Below, one piece after another: positions 8,137 to 16,218 of a stretch of 64,000 nucleotides of DNA (positions are counted from its first letter, which is position 1; the number at the start of each line of letters is the position of its first letter). Position numbers and translations under genes: made by a program. The stretch spans positions 558,001-622,000 of the forward strand of contig NZ_QCYK01000002.1 of the NCBI RefSeq assembly GCF_003071345.1, written 5' to 3'. The notes under the pieces were generated by a model, which worked only from the letters and a program-made list of their open reading frames with translations, ran no database searches and was not told the DNA's origin. The DNA comes from Chitinophaga parva (GTDB lineage: Bacteria; Bacteroidota; Bacteroidia; Chitinophagales; Chitinophagaceae).

Positions 8137-9294
8137 ATGTTAAGCTTCTGGGAACAAGAAAGTTTTTTGCAGTACCACTACATCGTGGTGGGTAGCGGCA
8201 TCGTGGGATTGTCCACTGCGCTGGGGCTCAGGGCCCGGGCACCCAGGGCACGGGTGCTGGTACTGGAAAGAGGTGTGCTGCCTACCGGCGCCAGCACCCG
8301 CAATGCAGGTTTTGCCTGCATAGGCAGTCTTACCGAAATACTGGCTGACCTGGAAACCATGCCCGCCGCGGAAGTGGCGTCCCTCGTGGCTTTCCGGCGG
8401 GAGGGCTTGCGGTTGTTACGGGCCCGCCTGGGCGATGCAGCCACCGGGTACGAAGAAAGCGGCAGTTATGAGCTCCTGGATGCAGGATCGCTTCAGGCAT
8501 TGGACCGCCTGGAGGAAGTGAACGGATTGCTTATGCCCGTGCTCAATGGCCCTGCGTTTAGTTTGCGCTCACACAAGATCAAAGACTTTGGTTTCAATCC
8601 CCGGTCCATTGCAGGGCTGGTGCAAAATAATTTTGAAGGCGGCCTGCATTCCGGGCGCATGATGCGGTCTTTGGTGGATATGGCGCTGCAGCAGGGCATA
8701 GAAATAAAAACCGGGTGCACGGTACAGGCATTGGAGCACCTGTCGCAGGGGGTCCGCTTACAGGTAAGCGCCAGTGGTTTGCCCCCCGTGCCCCTGCAGG
8801 CAAAAGCCGTGGCACTTTGTACCAATGCATTTACAAAAACGCTTTTTCCCGACCTGGACCTGCAGCCCGGCCGCGGCCAGGTACTGATCACGGAACCTAT
8901 ACCAGGCCTGCCTTTCAAAGGAGTGTTCCATATGGAGGAAGGCTACTTTTATTTCCGGGAGATAGACGGGCGCATCCTGCTGGGCGGGGGGCGCAACCTG
9001 GATTTTGCGGGAGAGGCTACCACTGATTTTGCCCTTAATGAATACATACAGCAAGCCTTGCAGGATAAGCTACATAACGTGATCCTGCCCGGTCGCCCGG
9101 CGCCGGTGGCCAACCGGTGGACCGGCATCATGGCTTTTGGCGCCACCAAGCAACCTATTCTCGAAGAAAAAGCACCGGACGTTTTCCTGGGCGTGCGCAT
9201 GGGAGGGATGGGCGTGGCCATTGGCAGCGCGGTAGGGGAGCGCCTGGCGGAAATGATGCTGCCGGAAGCAGAACGGGAATCCTATACGTTTTGA
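8137..9294 (+). CDS. FAD-dependent oxidoreductase, DAO family
   Basis: Flavoenzyme of the D-amino-acid oxidase/glycine oxidase fold, 385 residues, cytoplasmic. The N-terminal dinucleotide-binding motif is clear (IVVGSGIVGLSTALGL, about residues 14-29), followed by the second FAD contact (VLVLERGVLPTGASTRNAGF). The C-terminal motif GVRMGGMGVAIGSAVGERLAEMM closes around the flavin. The family oxidises secondary or primary amines of small amino acids or their derivatives; the substrate cannot be read from the sequence. It stands alone, divergent from the sigma factor gene, and is followed directly by a tandem repeat array. Confidence 0.85.
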   Translation: MLSFWEQESFLQYHYIVVGSGIVGLSTALGLRARAPRARVLVLERGVLPTGASTRNAGFACIGSLTEILADLETMPAAEVASLVAFRREGLRLLRARLGDAATGYEESGSYELLDAGSLQALDRLEEVNGLLMPVLNGPAFSLRSHKIKDFGFNPRSIAGLVQNNFEGGLHSGRMMRSLVDMALQQGIEIKTGCTVQALEHLSQGVRLQVSASGLPPVPLQAKAVALCTNAFTKTLFPDLDLQPGRGQVLITEPIPGLPFKGVFHMEEGYFYFREIDGRILLGGGRNLDFAGEATTDFALNEYIQQALQDKLHNVILPGRPAPVANRWTGIMAFGATKQPILEEKAPDVFLGVRMGGMGVAIGSAVGERLAEMMLPEAERESYTF

Positions 9295-9333
9295 TGCAGC
9301 ACAGATGGATAATGTTTACGCCGCATTGCCTCC

Positions 9334-9590
9334 GGTGCAACGCAAATGGATAGAACCCGCTATACCCGGCCACCCCCTGGTGCAAAACAAATGGGCACAA
9401 CCCGCTATACTCCGTCACATCCTGGAGCAAAACAAATGGGCACAACCCGCTATACTCCGTCACATCCTGGTGCAAAACAAACAGGCCAACCTGCTATACT
9501 CCGTCACACCCTGGTGCAAAACAAACAGGCCAACCTGCTATACTCCGTCACATCCTGGTGCAAAACAAGCAGGCCAACCCGCTCATTTCC
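9334..9590. repeat. tandem repeat, six units of 44-45 bp
   Basis: Units begin with GGTGCAA or GGAGCAA at 9334, 9379, 9424, 9469, 9513 and 9557. The first three periods are 45 bp, the last two 44 bp, through the change of AAATGGGCAC to AAACAGGCC. The middle units share TATACTCCGTCACA. The outer units are more degenerate. The period change shifts the reading frame, so the open frames across the array are a by-product and not a gene. It fills most of the first half of the 547-bp gap between the FAD oxidoreductase and the symporter. Confidence 0.9.
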
Positions 9591-9682
9591 TCCTGCCCCG
9601 CACTGGATAAACATCTCAGTAAATTCTATGCTAACGTTTGCATAGTTCCTTGAAAAAAACTATTTTAATTGCCGTTTTTAAT

Positions 9683-9690
9683 TACTTTTG
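9683..9690 (+). promoter_or_regulatory. candidate -7 box upstream of the symporter
   Basis: TACTTTTG is an exact match to the Bacteroidota TAnnTTTG element, about 150 bp before the symporter start. No good TTG lies 19 bp upstream, so the call is weak. The rest of 9611-9841 is AT-rich without visible genes. Confidence 0.4.
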
Positions 9691-9841
9691 GAACCAGTAA
9701 ATAAAGTGTCATGTTGACAATTTATAAATTTAAGCGTAATTGGTACGTTTAATCGTTTTTCTTTACTATCTTGATCCGCGTTAAAAAAAACAACAGTCAC
9801 CACGTAAAATAACATCACACCCACGTTTTTGAATTAATACT

Positions 9842-11518
9842 ATGCAGCAGAACCTATTGCACACCAAGGATTACATCGTTTTCCTGATCTACTTTTTGAT
9901 CGTAGCAGGTTACGGTATTTACATTTATAACAAGAAGAAAAAGGCTGTTTCAGACAGTAAGGACTTTTTCCTGGCAGAGGGCTCCCTTACCTGGTGGGCC
10001 ATCGGCGCATCGCTGATCGCATCTAACATTTCTGCAGAACAGATGATCGGCATGTCTGGTTCCGGCTTTAAAATGGGGCTGGCCATCTCCACGTATGAGT
10101 GGATGGCTGCTGCCACACTGATCATCGTGGCGGTGTTCTTCCTGCCTATTTATTTAAAGAACAAGATCTATACCATGCCCCAGTTCCTGGAGCAGCGCTA
10201 TGGCAAAACAGTGGCCACTATCATGGCCGTATTCTGGTTGCTGCTGTACGTGGTGGTGAATCTTACTTCTATTCTTTACCTGGGTGCTATTGCACTGAAC
10301 ACCGTGTCCGGCATCAACTTCGAGGTCTGTATGATCGCACTGGCCTTCTTTGCCGTGGTGATCACACTGGGTGGTATGAAGGTGATCGGTTTCACGGACG
10401 TAATACAGGTGTTTTTCCTCATCCTGGGTGGCCTGGCCACTACTTACCTGGCACTGGGCCTGGTAGGCCAGCAGTACAACACCACCGGTGTATTCAACAA
10501 CTTTCACCTGCTCATGCAGCAGGCACCGGATCACTTCCACATGATCCTGGACAAAAATAATCCCAACTACCTCGACCTGCCCGGCCTGTCTGTGCTGGTA
10601 GGCGGTATGTGGATCGTGAACCTGAATTACTGGGGCTGTAACCAATATATTACCCAACGTGCACTGGGTGCCGATCTGAAGACGGCCCGCAATGGCCTGC
10701 TCTTTGCCGGTTTCCTGAAAATGCTCATGCCCATCATCGCGGTAATACCCGGTATTGCAGCGTATGTGCTATATCAGAAAGGGATGTTCCATGAAGGCAT
10801 CGGCGTAGGCGCCGATCAGAACCCGGACCACGCTTACCCCGTGTTACTGAACCTCCTGCCCTCCGGCCTGAAAGGCTTGTCCTTCGCGGCTTTAACGGCC
10901 GCCGTGGTAGCCTCCCTGGCTGGTAAGGCAAACAGTATCTCTACCATCTTCTCCCTGGATATTTACAAGAAAATATATCATACTACGGATGAAAAGAAGA
11001 TCGTGGTGGTAGGCCGTATCACCGTGGTAGTGGCCATGATCCTGGCCATCATTATCTCTCCCTTCCTGGGTATCGATAAGAAAGGTGGTTTCCAGTTCAT
11101 CCAGGAATACACCGGCTTTGTATCGCCGGGTATTTTTGCAATGTTTATCATGGGCTTCTTCTGGAAACGCACCAACTCCGGCGCTGCCATGTTTGCCATG
11201 ATCGGTGGCTTCCTGTTGTCTATCGTCATGAAAGTGCTGCCTAAATTTGCAGACCTTTCCGGCCTGGCAGCTTCCGGCTGGTCTAAGCTGAACCCCGACA
11301 GTGGCCGTTTTGAGATCGCGTTCCTGGACCGTATGGGCATCGTGTTCGTGGTATGTATTGCAGGTATGATCATTATTTCCCTCATGGACCCCAAGAGCAA
11401 AAACAATCCCCGCGGCCTGGAAGTGGACGCACAGATGTTCAAACCATCCACACCTTTCCTGGTGATCTCTTTACTGATCGTTGGTTTGCTTACTGCGCTC
11501 TACACCATTTTCTGGTAA
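9842..11518 (+). CDS. sodium/solute symporter, SSS (SglT-like) family
   Basis: Inner-membrane transporter of 558 residues with about 14 hydrophobic segments, of the sodium:solute symporter family. The start (DYIVFLIYFLIVAGYGIYIY) and the motif of TM2 (GSLTWWAIGASLIASNISAEQMIGMSGSGF) match the sodium/sugar cotransporter branch, as do NYWGCNQYITQRAL and the C-terminal half. It is followed by an aldose 1-epimerase gene, which supports a hexose as the substrate: the symporter would bring in sugar and the epimerase equilibrate its anomers. A long inverted repeat terminator follows the gene. Confidence 0.9.
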   Translation: MQQNLLHTKDYIVFLIYFLIVAGYGIYIYNKKKKAVSDSKDFFLAEGSLTWWAIGASLIASNISAEQMIGMSGSGFKMGLAISTYEWMAAATLIIVAVFFLPIYLKNKIYTMPQFLEQRYGKTVATIMAVFWLLLYVVVNLTSILYLGAIALNTVSGINFEVCMIALAFFAVVITLGGMKVIGFTDVIQVFFLILGGLATTYLALGLVGQQYNTTGVFNNFHLLMQQAPDHFHMILDKNNPNYLDLPGLSVLVGGMWIVNLNYWGCNQYITQRALGADLKTARNGLLFAGFLKMLMPIIAVIPGIAAYVLYQKGMFHEGIGVGADQNPDHAYPVLLNLLPSGLKGLSFAALTAAVVASLAGKANSISTIFSLDIYKKIYHTTDEKKIVVVGRITVVVAMILAIIISPFLGIDKKGGFQFIQEYTGFVSPGIFAMFIMGFFWKRTNSGAAMFAMIGGFLLSIVMKVLPKFADLSGLAASGWSKLNPDSGRFEIAFLDRMGIVFVVCIAGMIIISLMDPKSKNNPRGLEVDAQMFKPSTPFLVISLLIVGLLTALYTIFW

Positions 11519-11540
11519 GTATATAACTGGTTTAAACATA

Positions 11541-11598
11541 ACAACATCCGCTATACCGATTTCCAATGCCGGAAATGCCGGAAGCGGATGTTGTCTTT
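11541..11598 (+). terminator. intrinsic terminator after the symporter
   Basis: Outer stem ACAACATCCGCT (11541-11552) with AGCGGATGTTGT (11583-11594), enclosing a smaller CCGGAAATGCCGG hairpin, followed by CTTTTA. Confidence 0.7.
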
Positions 11599-11702
11599 TA
11601 TAAATTACACAAACGCTTGCGTAGCTCATACTGTCCGTGTTTTATCCCCGGTGCTATTTGAAATATTTTATTAATTTGGTCATCCGCAAAAAAACAATTA
11701 CC

Positions 11703-12635
11703 GTGGCATTTAGCATTTCTCAGGTATCCCAGGATGGATTTGATATCATCGTTTTAAAAGACAACAACGGCACGGAAGTACAGGTGGTGCCTGCACACGG
11801 TGCATTACTGCATGCATTTAAAGTGCAGTACAATGGAAGCCCGCTGAACGTGATAGACAGTTACAAAGACCGCGCAGATCTCCAGGCAGACCTTACCCGC
11901 AGTTTTAAGAACATTAAGCTCAGCCCCTTTGCATGCCGCATGACGGACCGCCGGTACAACTGGAACGGCCAGACCTACACCATTGCAAAGAGCGACATCC
12001 ATGGCCTGCTCTATGATGTGCCATTTGAGCTGGTGCAGCAAGCGGCCAATGACGCCTCAGCCGCCATCAATCTGCAATACACCTACCGCGCAGAAGACGC
12101 AGGTTATCCTTTCAACTACGACTGCCTGGTAGAATACCGCCTCCTGCCGGACAACCAACTGGCCGTGACCACCACACTGGAAAACCACAGCCATGTGGCC
12201 ATCCCGGTGATGGACGGATGGCATCCCTACTTCAGCACCGGCGGCAGCATTGATGCACTGGAGCTACAGTTTGCCGCTACTCACCTCGTAGAGTTCAATG
12301 AAAAATTACTGCCCACCGGCCAGCTATTGCCTTACAATACTTTTGCGGCAAAACGCAATCTCACCGGTGTGGAGCTGGATAATTCCTTCCTGCGTGACCT
12401 CAGTATCTCCGGCCCTGCCGCCATACTGCACGATCCCGCCAAAAAACTTTCCATCGAGTTCTATCCCGATGCCAGCTATCCTGTACTGCAGGTGTACACA
12501 CCGCCCCACCGCCGCAGCATTGCGGTAGAAAACCTGAGCGGTGCCCCGGATGCATTCAATAATAAGATAGGCCTGGTACAACTGGCCCCGGGTGAGAGTA
12601 AAACGTTCAGTACTACATATAAGATCAGGTTGTAG
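11703..12635 (+). CDS. aldose 1-epimerase
   Basis: Aldose 1-epimerase (mutarotase) family, 310 residues from the chosen GTG start; interconverts alpha and beta anomers of hexoses in the cytoplasm. Visible family features are VVPAHGALLHAF near the N-terminus, the DGWHPYFS motif with the catalytic His, and a glutamate-containing end (SIAVENLSGAPDAFNN). The frame is open further upstream to 11637, but the upstream extension (YLKYFINLVIRKK) is not family-like and lies over a TTAATTTG element (11671-11678), so GTG at 11703 is preferred. It follows the sugar symporter, from which it is separated by a terminator. Confidence 0.85.
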   Translation: MAFSISQVSQDGFDIIVLKDNNGTEVQVVPAHGALLHAFKVQYNGSPLNVIDSYKDRADLQADLTRSFKNIKLSPFACRMTDRRYNWNGQTYTIAKSDIHGLLYDVPFELVQQAANDASAAINLQYTYRAEDAGYPFNYDCLVEYRLLPDNQLAVTTTLENHSHVAIPVMDGWHPYFSTGGSIDALELQFAATHLVEFNEKLLPTGQLLPYNTFAAKRNLTGVELDNSFLRDLSISGPAAILHDPAKKLSIEFYPDASYPVLQVYTPPHRRSIAVENLSGAPDAFNNKIGLVQLAPGESKTFSTTYKIRL

Positions 12636-12641
12636 GAAAAT

Positions 12642-12838
12642 CGTACAGCGTACAGCGTACAACGTACAGCGTACAACGTACGGTGCTTCAGATCATAAAC
12701 AACATTGTAAAGGCGCAAAGCTGGTCCTGCCGGCTTTGCGCCTTTTTATTGCGGTGGGGCGTGGCAGCAACAATATATAGCAGAGCACACTCACCCCGGT
12801 GCCTGGTACGTTGTACGCTGTACGCTGTACGCTGTACG
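12642..12838. repeat. inverted heptad-repeat arrays flanking a terminator
   Basis: Left arm 12642-12683: six consecutive 7-bp units CGTACAG, CGTACAG, CGTACAA, CGTACAG, CGTACAA, CGTACGG. Right arm 12804-12838: five units in reverse orientation, TGGTACG, TTGTACG, then CTGTACG three times. The arms could pair over about 35 bp with a 120-bp loop that contains the terminator of the epimerase gene. No coding function is visible. Confidence 0.9.
12712..12747 (+). terminator. intrinsic terminator after the epimerase
   Basis: Ten-base-pair stem GGCGCAAAGC (12712-12721) with GCTTTGCGCC (12733-12742), then five T. It sits in the loop of the inverted heptad arrays. Confidence 0.85.
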
Positions 12839-12928
12839 CTTCCATTGGCACGCTCTTTGGATTACGCCAAACGCAAGGCCATTGCATGTTTCTCATTGTT
12901 CACCATATCTTAAAACATACACTGAAAT

Positions 12929-13126
12929 ATGGACACGCTACAATTGAAAGGCGCCTGGAATGAAACGAAAGGCCGCCTCAAAAAATCATTCGCAGCACTT
13001 ACCGATGATGACCTGCTGTACAGTGAAGGCAAAGAAGATGTATTGATTGGAAAGCTCCAGCAAAAACTGGGTAAGACCCGCGAGGAAGTCATTGCTATTC
13101 TTAACACGCACGATAAAAACTTATAG
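12929..13126 (+). CDS. CsbD family protein
   Basis: Small hydrophilic protein of 65 residues. The opening [24 protein letters not shown] matches the CsbD family (WNEIKGKLKEKFGKLTDDDL type), whose members are induced by general stress in many bacteria but have no established biochemical role. The rest ([26 protein letters not shown]) completes the usual four-helix pattern. It is followed two bases later by a small membrane protein gene, so both are likely made together under stress. Confidence 0.9.
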   Translation: MDTLQLKGAWNETKGRLKKSFAALTDDDLLYSEGKEDVLIGKLQQKLGKTREEVIAILNTHDKNL

Positions 13127-13128
13127 CC

Positions 13129-13284
13129 ATGGGCAGCATTCTTTATATTATCGCCGTTATCCTGATCATCGGCTGGTTGCTGGGGTTCTTCGTGTACTCC
13201 GCCGGTGCCCTGATCCACATCCTGCTGGTATTGGCCATCATAGCCATCCTGCTGGCAGTGATACGCGGCTCCAGCAGCATTTAA
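13129..13284 (+). CDS. small membrane protein, lmo0937 family
   Basis: A 51-residue protein almost wholly made of two membrane helices: SILYIIAVILIIGWLLGFFV and LIHILLVLAIIAILLAVI, joined by a short YSAGA turn. The pattern ILxIIAVILIIxWLLGFF with a central LIHILLV is that of the lmo0937 family of very small membrane proteins. Its ATG lies two bases after the CsbD stop codon and a strong terminator follows, so it is the second gene of a two-gene unit. Stress-linked expression is inferred from that company; the function is unknown. Confidence 0.8.
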   Translation: MGSILYIIAVILIIGWLLGFFVYSAGALIHILLVLAIIAILLAVIRGSSSI

Positions 13285-13313
13285 CACGGTACATCCTTAT
13301 TTGTTTATACCAG

Positions 13314-13347
13314 GATCTCCCGGGCCATTTGGTCGGGAGATCTTTTT
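13314..13347 (+). terminator. intrinsic terminator after the csbD unit
   Basis: Nine-base-pair stem GATCTCCCG (13314-13322) with CGGGAGATC (13334-13342), then TTTTTG. Confidence 0.85.
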
Positions 13348-13476
13348 GTTTGGGCCTGTTTCTTTCTATGCTCATAGAAAATATACAATCCCTGTGTCAA
13401 AATTGTGTTATTGTTGTATGCGTAAAAGGCTGACCTTTGACGCAGTGGAAATCCCCCTGACATTTATACCAATTAT

Positions 13477-14193
13477 ATGAGCGTAAGACTGAAAACAGCC
13501 CTATTGATCTGCATGGCCAGCATGGCACTGGTACAGGCAAAAGCCCAGGTAACCGTGACCGGCATGGTGCAGGATGAGAACAAACTGGTGATGCCCGGGA
13601 CGTCCGTGCTCAATAAAACAACCGGGAAACGCAATTACGCTGATGCCGGCGGCTTTTACCGCATAGAGGCCCACCGCGGAGACAGCCTGGTCTTTTCCTT
13701 CGTGGGCTACATTACCAACACGTTCGCGGTAAACCAGAGCACAGGCACCCTCACCCGGAATATCGTGCTCTCCAAACAGGAGCGTTTCCTGCATGGGGTA
13801 GAGGTGAAATCACAATACACGCCCTACCAGCTGGACTCCATGGACCGGCGCGCCCAGTTCCAGCCCTGGATCGAGGCCAAGGATATTCCTTTGGCGGGCA
13901 ATTCCACCCCCGAGGGTTTTGGTGTTTCCTTCAGCCCCATTACCCGCTTCTCCAAAAAGGAAAAGGAAAAACGCAAGTTCCAGAAGATCTATGTGCAGAA
14001 CGAGCGTGAAAAATACATTGACTCCCGCTACACGCCTTTGCTGGTAAGCCAGGTCACAGGCCTCAAGGGCGATTCCCTGCTGCGCTTCATGCAAAAGGTG
14101 CGGCCCCAGTACGAGATACTGCGCGTACAGCCCAGCGAGGAATTTATTTACTGGATAGCAGACCAGTATCACGCCTGGATCAAGAAAGATTAG
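13477..14193 (+). CDS. secreted CarboxypepD_reg-like domain protein
   Basis: Exported protein of 238 residues with a cleavable signal peptide (ALLICMASMALVQAKAQ). Residues about 25-95 form a carboxypeptidase-regulatory-like sandwich: VTVTGMVQDENKLVMPGTSVLN, FYRIEAHRGDSLVFSFVGY. This is the domain found at the N-terminus of TonB receptors, but no plug or barrel follows; instead there is a charged region (RFSKKEKEKRKFQKIY) and a C-terminal part without recognised domain. Stand-alone proteins of this build are common in Bacteroidota and are of unknown function, presumably periplasmic. Confidence 0.75.
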   Translation: MSVRLKTALLICMASMALVQAKAQVTVTGMVQDENKLVMPGTSVLNKTTGKRNYADAGGFYRIEAHRGDSLVFSFVGYITNTFAVNQSTGTLTRNIVLSKQERFLHGVEVKSQYTPYQLDSMDRRAQFQPWIEAKDIPLAGNSTPEGFGVSFSPITRFSKKEKEKRKFQKIYVQNEREKYIDSRYTPLLVSQVTGLKGDSLLRFMQKVRPQYEILRVQPSEEFIYWIADQYHAWIKKD

Positions 14194-14199
14194 TTTTCC

Positions 14200-14310
14200 G
14201 GCCTGCGGCCAATGTGATAAAAAGGCGGCGCATATCCCGGTGGGGATGTGCGCCGCTTCGCATTTTGGAGGGGATGATGCCGGCCAGGGCCCTGCTATTG
14301 GCCGCAGGCC
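14200..14310. repeat. nested inverted repeats between convergent genes
   Basis: The outer arms are a perfect 14-bp inverted repeat, GGCCTGCGGCCAAT (14200-14213) and ATTGGCCGCAGGCC (14297-14310). Inside lies a second hairpin, GCGGCGCATATCCC (14225-14238) with GGGATGTGCGCCGC (14243-14256). It lies between the CarboxypepD_reg gene and the convergent protease gene and may stop transcription from both sides, though T-tracts are short. An ACGGCGCACC...GATGCACCGT element follows at about 14318-14345. Confidence 0.7.
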
Positions 14311-14374
14311 ATAAAAAAACGGCGCACCTCCAGAATGATGCACCGTTCTACTGTATCAGTATAGAAAAAAAATA

Positions 14375-15487
14375 TCAATGGCTGTTGTACACCTTTACCA
14401 TGTACACATAATCTTCCAGCTTGGAGATCTGGTCCTGGCGCTCCAGGTTGTCCAGGTGGTTATGGCCGCTCCATTCCTTGCGGCTCACCTTATCCCTCGG
14501 GATCTTTTCCAGCAGGCGTTTCAGGTTGGCAGACTTCACCGCGAAGGCGATTCCGTCTGCAGTGGTCTGCTTGCCGCTGATGATGCCTACTACTTCTCCT
14601 TTATTATTGATGAGGGGGCCACCGCTGTTGCCGGGATTCACCGGGATAGACACCTGGTAGGCCACGGTATCGCCGTTAAAACCGGTCTGGGCGCTGATAT
14701 AACCCTTGCCATAAACGATCTCATCACGGGGGTAGCCCAGGGTGAACACTTCTTCACCCAGCTTTACCTTCTGGGGCTGGATGGAGTAGGGCAGGGGCTG
14801 TCCTTTGAACGTAGAGTCGGAGATCTTTAACACGGCCAGGTCGCTGGTATTGTCTTCCATCACGGTGATGGCCTTGAAGAACTCGCCTTTGCTGTTCTGC
14901 ACGTACAGGGAATCTGCGCCTTTGATCACGTGGTAGTTGGTCACCAGGTAACCCTTGGCAGAGATGGCAAAGCCGGTGCCCCCGTAATTGCCGGGGTTCA
15001 GCGGGGCGCGGTTCTTACTGTTAATATCATTGATGATGGCGTTCTGGGAACGCTGGATGGTGTTCAGCACGCGGCGCACGTCCTCGTACTGGGCATTGGT
15101 ATTGTGGCGGGCGTAGTGCTGGGTCCAGGCGATGGTGCCCAGGGAGCTCACGATCGCAATGCAGGCGGCGGCTGCCACGCCGGTAAATACGCGGCGGCGG
15201 AAGGAAATCACCTTGCCGGATGCGGGCAAAGCCGTACCCGCGGGCGCCACTGCTTCACGCAGGCGGTCCATATCTATAGCACTGTGAATGCGCTGTAAGT
15301 TGTCCTGTAACTGCTGGCGGCGGCCATAATCACTGAACTGCTGGAGGAATAACTGGTGGCGGGCCACCTCGGCATCTACCGCCGGGTCTTTCCTGCGCAG
15401 TGCATCAAATGCGCTGCGCTCCTGCTCGCTCATTTCCCCTTCCAGGTAGCGTTCAATTTCCCTAATGAGGTTCAGATCATCTTTCAC
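14375..15487 (-). CDS. membrane protein joining an anti-sigma-like part to a trypsin-like (S1C) protease
   Basis: Protein of 370 residues in three parts. Residues 1-75 are charged and helical (LIREIERYLEGEMSEQERSAFDALRRKDPAVDAEV), the pattern of the cytoplasmic part of Bacteroidota anti-sigma factors. One membrane helix follows (about 100-121, VFTGVAAAACIAIVSSLGTIAW). Residues about 165-335 are a trypsin-like S1C domain with a complete triad: TNYHVIKG (His about 186), SDLAVLKI (Asp about 216) and PGNSGGPL (Ser about 289). No PDZ domain is visible. The protease should face the periplasm. It is the second gene after an ECF sigma factor (12-bp gap), so an anti-sigma role for the N-terminus is likely but inferred. 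Confidence 0.8.
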   Translation of the reverse strand: MKDDLNLIREIERYLEGEMSEQERSAFDALRRKDPAVDAEVARHQLFLQQFSDYGRRQQLQDNLQRIHSAIDMDRLREAVAPAGTALPASGKVISFRRRVFTGVAAAACIAIVSSLGTIAWTQHYARHNTNAQYEDVRRVLNTIQRSQNAIINDINSKNRAPLNPGNYGGTGFAISAKGYLVTNYHVIKGADSLYVQNSKGEFFKAITVMEDNTSDLAVLKISDSTFKGQPLPYSIQPQKVKLGEEVFTLGYPRDEIVYGKGYISAQTGFNGDTVAYQVSIPVNPGNSGGPLINNKGEVVGIISGKQTTADGIAFAVKSANLKRLLEKIPRDKVSRKEWSGHNHLDNLERQDQISKLEDYVYMVKVYNSH

Positions 15488-15499
15488 GGCACTCCTCCT

Positions 15500-16066
15500 T
15501 TATCTTTTATATTGGTCAAAAAACATTTTCTTAAGGCGCATCAGGCATTTATACTTCTGGTTCTTGGCGTTTTCCGCATTGGTGTAGCCAAATTTCTCAG
15601 CGATCTCCTGCATGGAGCGTTTCTGTAAATAATACGCTTCCAGGATGGTCTTACACGGCTCGCCCATGCTGCTCATGGCCTTTTCCATTACGTGAAACTG
15701 CTCGTCCTTGCGCTTTTTCTCTTCCAGGGCGTCCTCTATTTCCGGGCTTTCTTCATGGCCTTCCAGCAGTGCTACCGGCTGGGGGCCTTGCATTTTCTTC
15801 AGCCACAGGTGGCGGCACACGGAGTAAAGAAAGGTTTTGAGCTGGCTGTACAGGGTAAAATCACCCCGTTGCACCTTTTCAAACAATACGATCATGGCAT
15901 CCTGGAACACATCCCGGGCATCGTCTTCCGTGCCGCGGTGTTGTAAAATCATGCGAAGAATAACGGGAAAATTTTCTAAATAAATGATTTCCAATGCATT
16001 ATCCTTATTGCTCACCAATCCTTCCAGTAATAGTTTATCCCTTTCTATGTGCGGTTGATGCTTCAC
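15500..16066 (-). CDS. ECF-type RNA polymerase sigma factor
   Basis: Sigma-70 family protein of 188 residues. Region 2 is visible as EIIYLENFPVILRMILQHRGTEDDARDVFQDAMIVLFEKVQRG in consecutive parts, and region 4 as CKTILEAYYLQKRSMQEIAEKFGYTNAENAKNQKYKCLMRLKK, a helix-turn-helix with an unusually basic end. A linker rich in Glu and Lys (EIEDALEEKKRKDEQ) separates them. It begins a two-gene unit with a membrane-bound anti-sigma-like protease, and is divergent from a small lipoprotein gene. Repeated GGGTTAC motifs in the shared upstream region may be its own target. Confidence 0.85.
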   Translation of the reverse strand: MKHQPHIERDKLLLEGLVSNKDNALEIIYLENFPVILRMILQHRGTEDDARDVFQDAMIVLFEKVQRGDFTLYSQLKTFLYSVCRHLWLKKMQGPQPVALLEGHEESPEIEDALEEKKRKDEQFHVMEKAMSSMGEPCKTILEAYYLQKRSMQEIAEKFGYTNAENAKNQKYKCLMRLKKMFFDQYKR

Positions 16067-16104
16067 TATGGTATCTGATTATTAATACTGGTTTAGACCT
16101 TTTT

Positions 16105-16162
16105 GTAACCCAAAGTAGCAGAAAAAAAATTTTTAAAAAAAGTTGGGTTACCCGGGGTTACC
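16105..16162. promoter_or_regulatory. repeated GTAACCC/GGGTTAC motifs between divergent genes
   Basis: GTAACCCAA (16105-16113) and TTGGGTTAC (16143-16151) form a perfect 9-bp inverted repeat, and a third copy, GGGGTTACC, follows at 16154-16162. The region lies between the sigma factor gene and a small lipoprotein gene. It may be an operator or an ECF sigma target. A TAACTTTA element (16192-16199) near the lipoprotein start resembles a -7 box. Confidence 0.4.
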
Positions 16163-16218
16163 TTTTTGATAATGCCGGTATAAAGAATAAATAACTTTAA
16201 ACCTTAAAACATAGTACG

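Noticed and set aside
9305..9645. Overlapping open frames across the tandem repeat (VQNKWAQPAILRH type repeats)
   Set aside because: Unit length changes from 45 to 44 bp, so the repeated peptide switches frame within the array; frames are open in several phases on both strands.
12642..12838. CRISPR array
   Set aside because: Units are 7 bp without spacers, and the two halves are inverted; no cas genes are present.
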